From NCBI GenBank assembly GCA_905373275.1, contig CAJPSI010000004.1:1-28166 (forward strand): a stretch of DNA of 28,166 nt. Direction: 5' to 3'. The notes below the pieces were generated by a model, which was not told the DNA's origin, did not search any database, and saw only the letters and a list, made by a program, of their open reading frames with translations. A program made the position numbers and the translations under genes. This document shows, in pieces, positions 1 to 7,034 of the stretch; the first letter of the stretch is position 1; each line of letters opens with the position of its first letter. Source of the DNA: Candidatus Saccharibacteria bacterium UBA1103. Its GTDB lineage: Bacteria > Patescibacteriota > Saccharimonadia > Saccharimonadales > Saccharimonadaceae.

Positions 1-53
1 GCGTACTGCTCAATAATAGCGGCTAATATCTTAGCCTGGCGCTCAGTCATCAT
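1..53 (-). CDS. hrcA: HrcA-like heat-shock repressor, N-terminal fragment (runs off window)
   Basis: Only the first 17 codons lie in the window. From the ATG at 53 they read M-M-T-E-R-Q-A-K-I-L-A-A-I-I-E-Q-Y, matching the start of the winged-helix domain of HrcA, where [ML]-[ST]-E-R-Q-x-x-I-L-x-A-I-[IV] is typical. HrcA represses chaperone operons by binding CIRCE operators. The identification is reinforced by a CIRCE-like inverted repeat at 71-97, placed over this gene's own promoter, which is the usual autoregulated arrangement. The second ATG (50-48) is also a possible start. The -10 box ends 7 bases before the first ATG, which favours that start and a leaderless message. Whether grpE, dnaK or dnaJ follow outside the window cannot be seen. 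Confidence 0.75.
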   Translation of the reverse strand, partial: MMTERQAKILAAIIEQY

Positions 54-59
54 AACCGC

Positions 60-88
60 ATTATAAGTAATTAGCACTAGCTAGTCAA
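60..88 (-). promoter_or_regulatory. hrcA promoter
   Basis: On the minus strand, TTGACT (83-88) and TATAAT (60-65) are separated by exactly 17 bases, one mismatch from the sigma-70 consensus. The -10 box ends 7 bases before the ATG at 53, so the transcript should start at the start codon. The -35 hexamer falls inside the spacer of the CIRCE-like element, so a bound repressor would block RNA polymerase directly. Confidence 0.8.
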
Positions 89-97
89 GAGTGCCAA
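71..97. promoter_or_regulatory. CIRCE operator (HrcA binding site)
   Basis: Left arm TTAGCACTA (71-79), 9-base spacer (80-88), right arm GAGTGCCAA (89-97). The CIRCE consensus is TTAGCACTC-N9-GAGTGCTAA, so there is one mismatch per arm and the spacer length is exact. It overlaps the -35 box of the hrcA-like gene, implying negative autoregulation and heat induction of the leftward operon. Confidence 0.85.
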
Positions 98-117
98 CAG
101 TAGTCATCACCTCTGAG

Positions 118-480
118 CTAGGGCGTAACCGGCGAGGAGCTTAGCCCCAAACTCTCGTCACTGATGTTAGCATTATCATAATTACCTAAGCCCTTCAGCT
201 CCTTGCGGTGCTTGCTCATCCGTTGATCAAAGTCAGAAATAGCTGTCTTGTTCAATGCACCCGAACTCTCGAACGGCTGATCATCTCGGCTCTTTTCTAC
301 TTTACTTCGCACCTTTTCATACCCGGGTCGACTCATATCCAGCTTGATCGCCCCACTCTTACGATATAAGTCTAAGCTAATAGTCGTCATCACCATTGCC
401 AGTAAGATACACAGGCTGATAAAGCAAGCAAATTGATGTCGGACTAGACGAGATTTAATATTAGCTAATTTATCGAGCAT
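118..480 (-). CDS. Small single-pass membrane protein of unknown function
   Basis: About 120 residues from the ATG at 480. I prefer this start to the longer reading frame because AAAGG lies about 9 bases upstream, and it leaves only an 11-base overlap with the gene before it. A short positively charged N-terminus (K4, K9, R11, R14) is followed by one hydrophobic segment at about residues 17-37, then a polar, charged tail rich in K, R, D and S. I recognise no family. The overlap with the upstream exported protein suggests translational coupling and a shared role at the cell envelope, but nothing in the sequence names that role. The gene ends about 20 bases before the CIRCE element of hrcA. Confidence 0.65.
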   Translation of the reverse strand: MLDKLANIKSRLVRHQFACFISLCILLAMVMTTISLDLYRKSGAIKLDMSRPGYEKVRSKVEKSRDDQPFESSGALNKTAISDFDQRMSKHRKELKGLGNYDNANISDESLGLSSSPVTP

Positions 481-973
481 TGATCTGCGCCTTTGCATTT
501 GTATTAAATTCATCTCCGTATAGCTCAACCAATTGATCCAGCCTCTTGATATTACCATTCAGCTTAGCCCGTTCATCTCGCACTTTCACTAATTTGTCAT
601 AAAAAGCTATCGGCTCTTCCTGGCATCTCACCCCCACCAGATCGCCCAGCGCATCATCATAGCTATTGTAGTTAGTCCGAAATTCGCCGAGTACACTCTC
701 AAACTCCGAGGTAAGCGAGACTAAGTTAGGTAGCGAAATCTTATTGCTCAGCAACCGAGTATTCATGGCGTAGAATAAATTGAGTAGCTCATTATAGACC
801 CGGCCACGATTAATCCTTAGCGCCGCATCAGCTTTCTCCATCTGATTAAGTACCGACTGCACTGCCCGACAGTTAGCTTTGACCACCTCGCTACTAGGTA
901 CAGCTAAAGCAGGCGTAGCCACACAACTCGCTAGCATCGTCAGCGACAGCAAGATTGTCAATGTCTTTTTCAT
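470..973 (-). CDS. Exported protein of unknown function
   Basis: 167 residues. The N-terminus is a clear signal peptide: M-K-K-T, a hydrophobic stretch to about residue 23, and A-L-A before the mature start. L-A-S-C at about 14-17 could alternatively be a lipobox, in which case this would be a lipoprotein. The mature part is alpha-helical in appearance, with many L, N, E and K, and has two further cysteines (about 34 and 117) that could form a disulfide. No known domain is recognised. It is the first gene of a leftward pair that overlaps the next by 11 bases. It is transcribed away from the HNH nuclease gene from a compact shared promoter region (974-1012). Confidence 0.7.
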   Translation of the reverse strand: MKKTLTILLSLTMLASCVATPALAVPSSEVVKANCRAVQSVLNQMEKADAALRINRGRVYNELLNLFYAMNTRLLSNKISLPNLVSLTSEFESVLGEFRTNYNSYDDALGDLVGVRCQEEPIAFYDKLVKVRDERAKLNGNIKRLDQLVELYGDEFNTNAKAQINAR

Positions 974-981
974 CTATGTCT

Positions 982-989
982 AGTATAAT
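982..989. promoter_or_regulatory. Overlapping divergent -10 boxes
   Basis: On the plus strand TATAAT at 984-989 serves the nuclease gene starting at 1013 (predicted leader about 17 bases). On the minus strand TATACT (982-987) lies 9 bases before the ATG at 973. The two hexamers overlap by four bases, so the two promoters probably cannot be occupied together. Confidence 0.5.
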
Positions 990-1012
990 ACGACAAGACC
1001 CTAAAAACGAAA

Positions 1013-1732
1013 ATGAGAAAGCTAGGCAGCTCGACCAAACGTTTGTGGGGCTGGCTAATTAGCCTAGCCCTTCTGATCGTAGTCGGCATTCTCGGTTATC
1101 AACTCTATCAAACCAGCCAAACACCACCCCCTGCTCCGGCTCCGACCCACCAGTCTGAATCTAACAGCAATCTGGCGATCGACCAACTAACCAAGTTACC
1201 AGTCAAAGACGCCGAGACAGGAGATGATTACCAGCGCAGTAATTTTAGTCATGGCTGGGCAAGCTGGCGCAGCTGCAATGTCAGGCAAAAGATTCTCAAC
1301 CGTGACGTCAAGGACATCAAGCTCGCCCCGAACGGCTGTACGGTCGTCAGTGGCAATCTACTCGACCCGTACACTGGCCGACAAATAGAGCTATCCACCA
1401 AAGAAGCAGTCTCTAAGAAAGTCCAAATTGACCACGTCGTCGCCCTAGGCAATGCCTGGCGAACCGGCGCTCGCTACCTCTCCGCCACCGAACGCAAGCA
1501 GCTAGCTAATGACGACCTGGAGCTGATCGCCGTCAGTAGCGCCGCTAACCAAGAGAAGTCCGACAGTGACGCCGACCAGTGGCTACCAAGTAACATCGCC
1601 TTTCATTGCGCCTACGTCGCTCGTCAGATTGCCGTCAAGCTGAAGTACCGACTATGGGTCACTCCGGCAGAAAGCTCCGCCATGAAGCGGGTGCTGACCG
1701 GCTGTCCTACCGAACCATTGCCGGCTAAATAA
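1013..1732 (+). CDS. Membrane-anchored or secreted HNH nuclease (DUF1524/GmrSD C-terminal type)
   Basis: 239 residues. A single hydrophobic segment at about 13-33 after a basic N-terminus acts as a signal anchor or uncleaved signal, followed by a Pro-rich linker (38-45). Residues about 65-230 match the secreted DUF1524 HNH nuclease family known from actinobacteria: W-x-x-C near 85-88, 'VVSGNLLDPYTG' at 111-122, the catalytic 'QIDHVVAL' (D140, H141), 'ANDDLELIAV' and 'NQEKSD' (N179, K182), and a C-terminal Y-V-A-R-Q-I-A-V-K stretch. Cysteines 88, 109, 199 and 231 suggest two disulfides, fitting an extracellular location. The inferred role is degrading external DNA or RNA for nucleotide scavenging or for interaction with a host or neighbour cell. 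It is not accompanied by a restriction partner here. Confidence 0.8.
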   Translation: MRKLGSSTKRLWGWLISLALLIVVGILGYQLYQTSQTPPPAPAPTHQSESNSNLAIDQLTKLPVKDAETGDDYQRSNFSHGWASWRSCNVRQKILNRDVKDIKLAPNGCTVVSGNLLDPYTGRQIELSTKEAVSKKVQIDHVVALGNAWRTGARYLSATERKQLANDDLELIAVSSAANQEKSDSDADQWLPSNIAFHCAYVARQIAVKLKYRLWVTPAESSAMKRVLTGCPTEPLPAK

Positions 1733-1768
1733 ATAGGCGACCTTAGGGTACGATCAAGGTAGCTCTCA

Positions 1769-1797
1769 TGGTGATGCTGTTAATAGAAGCTTCACCA
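1769..1797 (+). terminator. Possible weak hairpin after the nuclease gene
   Basis: TGGTGATGC (1769-1777) pairs with GCTTCACCA (1789-1797) with one T-T mismatch and an 11-base loop. It is followed by a pyrimidine-rich stretch but no clear T run, so terminator function is uncertain. Confidence 0.3.
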
Positions 1798-1858
1798 TCA
1801 CCTTTCTCAGAAGCGAACAGCCCCGCCCTATTACACTGCGAGATTTGCAAGTTGCTTA

Positions 1859-1867
1859 TGCTACAAT
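1859..1867 (+). promoter_or_regulatory. Extended -10 promoter of the corA-like gene
   Basis: TGC-TACAAT, with the last base 7 bases before the A of the ATG at 1874. No good -35 box and no Shine-Dalgarno sequence are seen, so a leaderless message is predicted. Confidence 0.65.
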
Positions 1868-1873
1868 AAGCTC

Positions 1874-2818
1874 ATGATTACGTTGGTGGGCAAATCAGGT
1901 AAGGCAGCTGAACTGCCTGATGTTAGTGCCATGCCCAACCGACTCAATGGCATCGCCATTATCGAATCCATCTCCCGCCCTGAGCTACAGCGCCTCGCTA
2001 ATAAGTACAATCTATCTTATCGCACCTTGGAAGAGTCGCTTGATATTAATGAGACCCCTAACCTCACCCAACGAGACGGCTACCACTACCTCTACGTCAG
2101 TCTGCCCAACGCCCGAGCCAACCAGAAAGTTAACCCTATTACCCGCCCGGTTCTAGTAGTCTACAACAATCACCTGCTGCTGATCATCACCAGTATGCAC
2201 TTATCGCCGGTTTTACCTCTAACCTCCCTGGTCGGTAATCTCGCTCTGGCTCGTACCGTCCAGTCAGCCTTAGTTTACTTCCTGACCCGGGTGGTAGAAT
2301 CGTACGACCGCTACATCAAGACCCACTCCAACGCCATTAGTAGTGTCGTCGCCGAGATTCAGACTCGTCGGCTGGAGAACGAGGTCTTCTTAAATCTCAT
2401 TCTGCTGGAAGACCAGATTAACGATTTCGTCAGTGCCCTTACGCCGTTAGCACCTCTCTTGCAGCGTATTCAGGCCGACAGATCTATCCCCCTGTCCGGC
2501 AGCAATAGCGACGATATTACCGACGCCATCCTGGCCACTCAACAGTATATTGGTATTTGTAATTCTAACGCTAGGCGCATTACCAGTATTCGTGATGCCT
2601 ATAGCACCATGACCAACAACTCGCTCAACTCGATCATGAAGACTCTTACTGTCGCTACTATGCTTATCGCTGTCCCCGATCTGGTCTTTAGCTTTTACGG
2701 CATGAATGTTCACGTCCCGATGCAAGAGGTCCGCAATAGCTTCCTGATAGTTACCGCCATCGCCGTCGTTGCCACTATCGTCGTGATCATCTGGGCTAAG
2801 AAACGCCATCTGCTCTAG
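1874..2818 (+). CDS. corA: CorA-family divalent metal ion transporter
   Basis: 314 residues, a normal length for CorA. The N-terminal 240 residues are soluble and include the long helix region typical of the cytoplasmic funnel. Two closely spaced membrane segments follow at about 256-275 and 289-308. The first ends in the diagnostic Y-G-M-N motif (275-278, 'FYGMNVHVPM'), which forms the selectivity loop of CorA channels. The C-terminus is basic (K-K-R-H), as in the family. It should pass Mg2+ (possibly Co2+ or Ni2+) inward as a homopentamer. No SD precedes the ATG, and an extended -10 box lies immediately upstream. Confidence 0.88.
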   Translation: MITLVGKSGKAAELPDVSAMPNRLNGIAIIESISRPELQRLANKYNLSYRTLEESLDINETPNLTQRDGYHYLYVSLPNARANQKVNPITRPVLVVYNNHLLLIITSMHLSPVLPLTSLVGNLALARTVQSALVYFLTRVVESYDRYIKTHSNAISSVVAEIQTRRLENEVFLNLILLEDQINDFVSALTPLAPLLQRIQADRSIPLSGSNSDDITDAILATQQYIGICNSNARRITSIRDAYSTMTNNSLNSIMKTLTVATMLIAVPDLVFSFYGMNVHVPMQEVRNSFLIVTAIAVVATIVVIIWAKKRHLL

Positions 2819-2822
2819 CTCG

Positions 2823-2831
2823 TGTTACAAT
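2823..2831 (+). promoter_or_regulatory. Extended -10 promoter of tsaE
   Basis: TGT-TACAAT just after the corA stop, ending 7 bases before the ATG at 2838. Almost identical in layout to the corA promoter. Leaderless transcription of tsaE is predicted. Confidence 0.65.
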
Positions 2832-2837
2832 AAGCCC

Positions 2838-3269
2838 ATGATCATCACCAGTCCGGCCAAGATGGAACAGTTTGGTCGCCAGTTAGGTGCCGAGCTTAAA
2901 GGAGGCGAGGTAATTGAGCTGGTCGGCGACATTGGTGCCGGCAAAACCACTCTGACCAGAGGACTAGCTCAGGGGTTGGGTATCAAAGATAACATCACCT
3001 CGCCATCATTCACCATCAATTGTAATTACCGAGGTCGCAATGGACTGACGCTGCATCATTACGATTTTTATCGCCTCAGCGACGCCGGTATTATCGCCGA
3101 CGAGTTAGCTGAGACCATCTGCGACCATCACGCTATCACAGTGATTGAGTGGGGCGACAGCATCAAGAGCGTCCTACCGACCGAGCATATCACCATTAAG
3201 ATTAGTCACCGAGCAGACCAAGGACGAGAAGTGGAAATAACAAAGGTAATAGATCGTGCAGAAGCTTAA
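2838..3269 (+). CDS. tsaE: TsaE, tRNA threonylcarbamoyladenosine (t6A) biosynthesis ATPase
   Basis: 143 residues, close to the usual family length. The Walker A loop G-D-I-G-A-G-K-T-T (30-38) is preceded by 'GGEVIELVG'. The family signatures 'TSPSFT' and 'LHHYDFYRL' follow, then 'VIEWGD'. TsaE works with TsaB and TsaD to transfer threonylcarbamoyl to A37 of ANN-decoding tRNAs; neither partner is in this window. The stop codon lies 14 bases inside the next gene, which is read in another frame from a GTG. Confidence 0.92.
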   Translation: MIITSPAKMEQFGRQLGAELKGGEVIELVGDIGAGKTTLTRGLAQGLGIKDNITSPSFTINCNYRGRNGLTLHHYDFYRLSDAGIIADELAETICDHHAITVIEWGDSIKSVLPTEHITIKISHRADQGREVEITKVIDRAEA

Positions 3270-4689
3270 TATCTACGAAGGTGAAACTACTGAATTTAAG
3301 AGCTGTTGCAATACGGCCAGAGCGTCCTTGCCGAATGATTTGTGGAAGACAATCAGCGCTTTCGCCAACACGAGGGGCGGAGATATTTACCTGGGAGTGG
3401 CTGATGACAGAACAATCATAGGATTAGACAGTAGTCAGCTGGACGCACTACAGAAAGACCTATCCAGTATGATCAGTGGTGACTTATTTAATCGTAAGCC
3501 CATCATCAAGATCGAAACAATGGATAGCTACCTCAAGGTGGAAGTTAAAGAGCAAGAATTTTACAATAAGCCAATATATAGCAAGAAAGTTGGTCCTAAG
3601 AAAATATATATCCGACAGGGAGCAACAACAGTTCAGGCATCAGAAGACGAGATGAGAAGCTTGTTTGCCGGAGCCAGTGGCGGAGGCGAGAATCAAGAGG
3701 TTGCTTGTAATGCATCGGTCATCGATGAGTCAGTTATCGACAACTACATATCTAAAACCGGTCTAAAACGCCTACATCTAGAAAATCTCGAAAGTAAGCT
3801 AAAGAAGATCAAGGCCACCCGAGGTAACCGACTGACAATCTTTGGCTTAGTCGCCTTCGGGTCAAAAGAAAGCATAGATCAGGCGCTTAATAATATTTAC
3901 ATCGACTTCAGAAGCTACTCCGGCTTAAATAAAGTCGAAAACCCCAATGAGATATATCGCAACAGGAAAGAGTTCCACGGCAACATACGACATCAGTTTA
4001 AGCAGGCTTTCAAATACATAAAAGATCAGCTTCCAACCGAAAATGTAATAAATAGAGACACTGGTCTCCGAGAAAAAAGATATGTCCTGCCAGAAGAAGC
4101 ATTGCGTGAAGCACTAGCTAATGCATTAGCACACAGAGACTATCTGATCCAGAGTTCATGTGTCAATATTGAGCTATATCCCGACCGCATAGAGATATCA
4201 AATCCCGGAGAAAGCCTCGTAGCAATCCAAGATTTAGAACGAGCATCATCAAAGGCACGAAATCCAAATCTAATAGAATTCCTCAGAACATATAAGATTA
4301 CCGATAAAAGTGCTCGAGGTATATTGACAATCTATCAAGCAACAAGGAATCGAGGACTACTAAAGCCGAAGTTTGAAAACATTTCCAGTTGCTTTAGGGC
4401 TACATTATTCTTCTCATCGCCCCATACTAATGAAGACCAGACATGGCTACAGCGAATCAATAATAACTACAGACTGAAAGATACTCAGATTAATGCTCTG
4501 ATTCACGCCAAACACAATAGAGCTATTTCCAATAGAGAGTATTGCAATATAAACCATATGAACAATAGAAGCGACGACAGAAAAGCCAGGCGTGAGCTAC
4601 TCGATCTGGTCAATAAGGGGCTACTCAAAAGAATAGGCGCTGGCGCTGGTACAAAGTACCAACTGGCTAATCCGGACAAAGAAATATAG
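3256..4689 (+). CDS. AlbA_2/Schlafen-type putative DNA-binding ATP-binding protein
   Basis: 477 residues from GTG 3256, with AAAGG about 9 bases upstream inside tsaE. The N-terminal domain (about 8-135) is of AlbA_2 type: 'ETTEFK', 'ISAFANTRGGDIYLGV', and 'KIYIRQGATT' near its end. A middle GHKL-like/RecG-related region includes 'EALREALANALAHRDY' (281-296) and 'IEISNPG' (312-318). The last 70 residues look like a winged helix ('NKGLLKRIGAGAGTKYQL'). Such proteins are often called transcriptional regulators or RecG-like, but they lack helicase motifs and their role is usually unknown; some occur near defence genes. Codon use is visibly more A-rich (AGA, ATA, AAA) than its neighbours, suggesting horizontal acquisition downstream of tsaE. 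Confidence 0.8.
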   Translation: MQKLNIYEGETTEFKSCCNTARASLPNDLWKTISAFANTRGGDIYLGVADDRTIIGLDSSQLDALQKDLSSMISGDLFNRKPIIKIETMDSYLKVEVKEQEFYNKPIYSKKVGPKKIYIRQGATTVQASEDEMRSLFAGASGGGENQEVACNASVIDESVIDNYISKTGLKRLHLENLESKLKKIKATRGNRLTIFGLVAFGSKESIDQALNNIYIDFRSYSGLNKVENPNEIYRNRKEFHGNIRHQFKQAFKYIKDQLPTENVINRDTGLREKRYVLPEEALREALANALAHRDYLIQSSCVNIELYPDRIEISNPGESLVAIQDLERASSKARNPNLIEFLRTYKITDKSARGILTIYQATRNRGLLKPKFENISSCFRATLFFSSPHTNEDQTWLQRINNNYRLKDTQINALIHAKHNRAISNREYCNINHMNNRSDDRKARRELLDLVNKGLLKRIGAGAGTKYQLANPDKEI

Positions 4690-4746
4690 GGTCAACAGGT
4701 GGAGTCTAATGCTATCCGGACAAAATCCGGACAAAATCCGGACAAA
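4670..4746 (+). repeat. 11-bp tandem repeat ATCCGGACAAA, with one unit inside the preceding gene's 3' end
   Basis: Three perfect head-to-tail copies at 4714-4724, 4725-4735 and 4736-4746, followed by a partial ATC. A fourth copy at 4670-4680 encodes the N-P-D-K near the end of the AlbA_2 protein, so the intergenic array appears to be copied from the gene end. The rest of the gap to 4833 shows no clear gene. Confidence 0.85.
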
Positions 4747-4813
4747 ATCTACAGAGTAATTAAATCCAGCCAGCTTAGATAAGCCACAAAATTGGACAAG
4801 CCTAGCCAAGTGA

Positions 4814-4822
4814 TGCTACACT
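4814..4822 (+). promoter_or_regulatory. Extended -10 promoter of the surface protein gene
   Basis: TGC-TACACT ends 11 bases before the ATG at 4833, predicting a leader of only about 4 bases and no SD. This may also drive ruvC, which starts directly after that gene. Confidence 0.5.
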
Positions 4823-4832
4823 AACCCCAGCG

Positions 4833-6515
4833 ATGAAAATAAAACACCTAAAACTTCATCTCTTTGCTTTATTAATTATCTGTTGCCTGATTGTCTCACT
4901 TCTGACCAAAACCGGCTTAGCCAAGGTCATTGATAGCGATCCCATCACAGATCAACGCTGGATTATCAGCGAAATCTATCTAGGGGACAATGATTACAAA
5001 GGTGCTTACGTAGAGCTCTATAATAACGACGACCACAACGCCCTCGGCTGGCAAGATTTCGTCGTCAACCTACCCTTTGATTTCGATATGCCGCCCATCG
5101 GTGACTTTCATAGCTATAAGCCCCACGCCTACAAGAAGTTGTCTCTCGGCGAAGGCTGGGTCGGTTGGTTAGCCAAAAAATACATCAAGACAATGTATGG
5201 CGACAGTATCTTCCAGGAGATTGAAGACGCCCTGGACGAGCAAGATGGCTACTCCTACCAGCGCTGCCAATCAGACTACGGCGACCGCAAACGTCTGCTC
5301 TCAAACAAGTTTTATTATGGCAAGAAGACACCCGGTAAAGCCATCAAATGCAGTGACCCATCGGTTACCGCCACCGACCCCAATGACCTGCCGAAAGCCG
5401 GTCAGTGCACCAAATTGCACTTAAACGAAATCGGAGCCAATCTAAGCGACAACCAACAATTCGTCGAGCTCGTTAACACCGGTGATGAGACCATTAACTT
5501 ATCAAATTGCCATCTAGCCACCGGTAAGGTCAAGGACTCAGCTCATCACAAGCTGCCCGACCACGATCTTGACCCGGGTGGACTATATAGTATCAATATC
5601 TCCGAGCATCAGATTCCGCCTCTGCCCAAAGCTAGCGGCGTCATCTACCTGATCGATAGCGACGACACAACAGTGGTTAGCTACAAGCGATACAGTAATA
5701 CCAAGCCGGGGACAAGCCTAGCTCTTGATGAAAATGGCGTCTGGAAAACGACTTTTCGTCCCACTCCGGGCGAAGATAACGTTATTGAAGAAAATAAAGC
5801 CTGCCCGACCGGCCAGGTGCGAGATCAGAAAACCGGTAAATGTCGCAAGCCGGACCCTAAACCGGATAATAATGACCAATCACTAAAACCATGCCCCGAG
5901 GGCTATGAACGTAACCCCGAAACACACCGTTGTCGCAAGGTACAATCCGACGACGATGATTTACCTGACTGTCCTGATGGCTACGAACGCAACCCTGAGA
6001 CCAATCGCTGTCGTAAAATTGCGACCGGCGAAGACGAGGAAAATGACAATGGCGGCTCAACGCTGCTGCCATGCCGGGCCGGCTATGTCCGCAACCCCGC
6101 CACTAACCGTTGCGTTAAAGTTGCCAGTAGCTCCACCAGCGCCAGCTCCCTAACTCCCTGCAAAGAAGGCTACAAGCGCAATCCTATCACCAATCGCTGT
6201 GTCAAGATTGCCGACACCAACAGTGCTGACGCTAAGAATAAACTCACTCCCTGTAAGGATGGCTACGAGCGCAACCCTGAGACCAATCGCTGTGTCAAGA
6301 AAAAGGCTGTCAGTGGCGGTACTAATAGTTCCAAAACCGATAACGCTAAGTATCCCGTTAAGACATCAACCGACCAGGCTAAATCAACCAGCACCACCAC
6401 TCTGATTATCGCCCTGATCGCCACTACGGCCGTTGCTTTGGGCATCCTAGCTTGGCAGTATCGTCAGGAGATTAAGCAAGCCTACGACAAGCTACGTCAT
6501 CGGGGCACGAAGTAA
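4833..6515 (+). CDS. Cell-surface protein with lamin-tail domains, six Cys-Gly-Tyr repeats and a C-terminal membrane anchor
   Basis: 560 residues. Signal peptide at 1-31 (M-K-I-K-H..., hydrophobic 9-25, G-L-A). Residues about 42-175 form a lamin-tail-like beta domain ('WIISEIYLGDN', 'AYVELYN'). Residues about 192-315 form a second, clearer one ('LHLNEIGANLSDNQQFVELV', 'INLSNCHLATG'). Six copies of a short module follow at 324-489: C-x-x-G-Y-x-R-N-P-x-T-N-R-C-x-K, with the first copy diverged. They are separated by acidic or Ser/Thr-rich linkers. A single membrane helix (about 522-542) and a basic tail finish the protein. The paired cysteines in each module could close a small loop. It looks like a stalked adhesin or envelope-linked binding protein; the ligand is unknown. 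It abuts ruvC (TAA then ATG). Confidence 0.8.
   Translation: MKIKHLKLHLFALLIICCLIVSLLTKTGLAKVIDSDPITDQRWIISEIYLGDNDYKGAYVELYNNDDHNALGWQDFVVNLPFDFDMPPIGDFHSYKPHAYKKLSLGEGWVGWLAKKYIKTMYGDSIFQEIEDALDEQDGYSYQRCQSDYGDRKRLLSNKFYYGKKTPGKAIKCSDPSVTATDPNDLPKAGQCTKLHLNEIGANLSDNQQFVELVNTGDETINLSNCHLATGKVKDSAHHKLPDHDLDPGGLYSINISEHQIPPLPKASGVIYLIDSDDTTVVSYKRYSNTKPGTSLALDENGVWKTTFRPTPGEDNVIEENKACPTGQVRDQKTGKCRKPDPKPDNNDQSLKPCPEGYERNPETHRCRKVQSDDDDLPDCPDGYERNPETNRCRKIATGEDEENDNGGSTLLPCRAGYVRNPATNRCVKVASSSTSASSLTPCKEGYKRNPITNRCVKIADTNSADAKNKLTPCKDGYERNPETNRCVKKKAVSGGTNSSKTDNAKYPVKTSTDQAKSTSTTTLIIALIATTAVALGILAWQYRQEIKQAYDKLRHRGTK
5802..6299 (+). repeat. Six-copy coding repeat, C-x-x-G-Y-x-R-N-P-x-T-N-R-C
   Basis: Modules begin at residues 324, 354, 380, 414, 443 and 474 of the surface protein. 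The last five keep G-Y-x-R-N-P-x-T-x-R-C. The spacing varies because linkers of different length and composition separate them. Confidence 0.9.
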
Positions 6516-7022
6516 ATGCGAATCATCGGCATTGACCCCGGCACGGGTATCCTGGGCTTCGGAGTGATTGATTGCGAGAATCACCATCATCCGACTATTG
6601 TCGATGCCGGGGTGATCGCCACCCCCAGTCACACTAGGCTAAAAGCCCGTCTGCTCGACATCTATAATTCACTAGACGAGATCATAACCGGCACCAAGCC
6701 CGATGTGATGTCGATCGAAAAGCTCTTCTTCGCTCGCAATATCACCACCGCCATCAGTGTTGCCGAGGCTAGAGGTGTAGTTATTCTGGTGGCAGCCCAG
6801 CACGATCTACCCGTCTTTGAATATACCCCGCTTCAGATTAAGCAGACACTAACCGGCTACGGGCGGGCCGACAAGCGGCAAATTCAGCAGATGGTCAAGC
6901 TCCACCTCAAGATTCCCCACGTTATCAAGCCCGACGACGCCGCCGACGCCTTAGCTGCCGCCATTACTCACCGCCTCATGACTAGAGACGGTCTAACTCA
7001 GGAAAAAGATCTACAGCTGTAG
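6516..7022 (+). CDS. ruvC: RuvC, Holliday junction resolvase
   Basis: 168 residues. The RNase H-like fold is marked by 'IIGIDPGTGILGFGVID' with catalytic D7, 'VMSIEKLFF' with E68, and 'KPDDAADALAAAITH' with D141 and D144. These correspond to the four acidic residues of E. coli RuvC. It cuts Holliday junctions bound by RuvAB. The ATG follows the stop of the surface protein without a gap, so it is probably translated by coupling. ruvA and ruvB follow at once, making a complete RuvABC set in the order C-A-B. Confidence 0.95.
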   Translation: MRIIGIDPGTGILGFGVIDCENHHHPTIVDAGVIATPSHTRLKARLLDIYNSLDEIITGTKPDVMSIEKLFFARNITTAISVAEARGVVILVAAQHDLPVFEYTPLQIKQTLTGYGRADKRQIQQMVKLHLKIPHVIKPDDAADALAAAITHRLMTRDGLTQEKDLQL

Positions 7023-7028
7023 TAGAAT
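7023..7028 (+). promoter_or_regulatory. -10 box ahead of ruvA
   Basis: TAGAAT begins right after the ruvC stop and ends 7 bases before the ruvA ATG at 7035. There is no SD in the 12-base gap, so ruvA may have its own leaderless transcript besides readthrough from ruvC. Confidence 0.5.
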
Positions 7029-7034
7029 AAGATC

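Noticed and set aside
3256..4689. RecG helicase
   Set aside because: Although related proteins are sometimes labelled RecG-like, there are no Walker A/B helicase motifs or wedge domain; the AlbA_2 domain and GHKL-like region fit better.
5802..6299. CRISPR-like array
   Set aside because: The repetition is at protein level in an open frame with variable spacing and codons, not identical DNA repeats with unique spacers. No Cas genes are present anywhere in the window.
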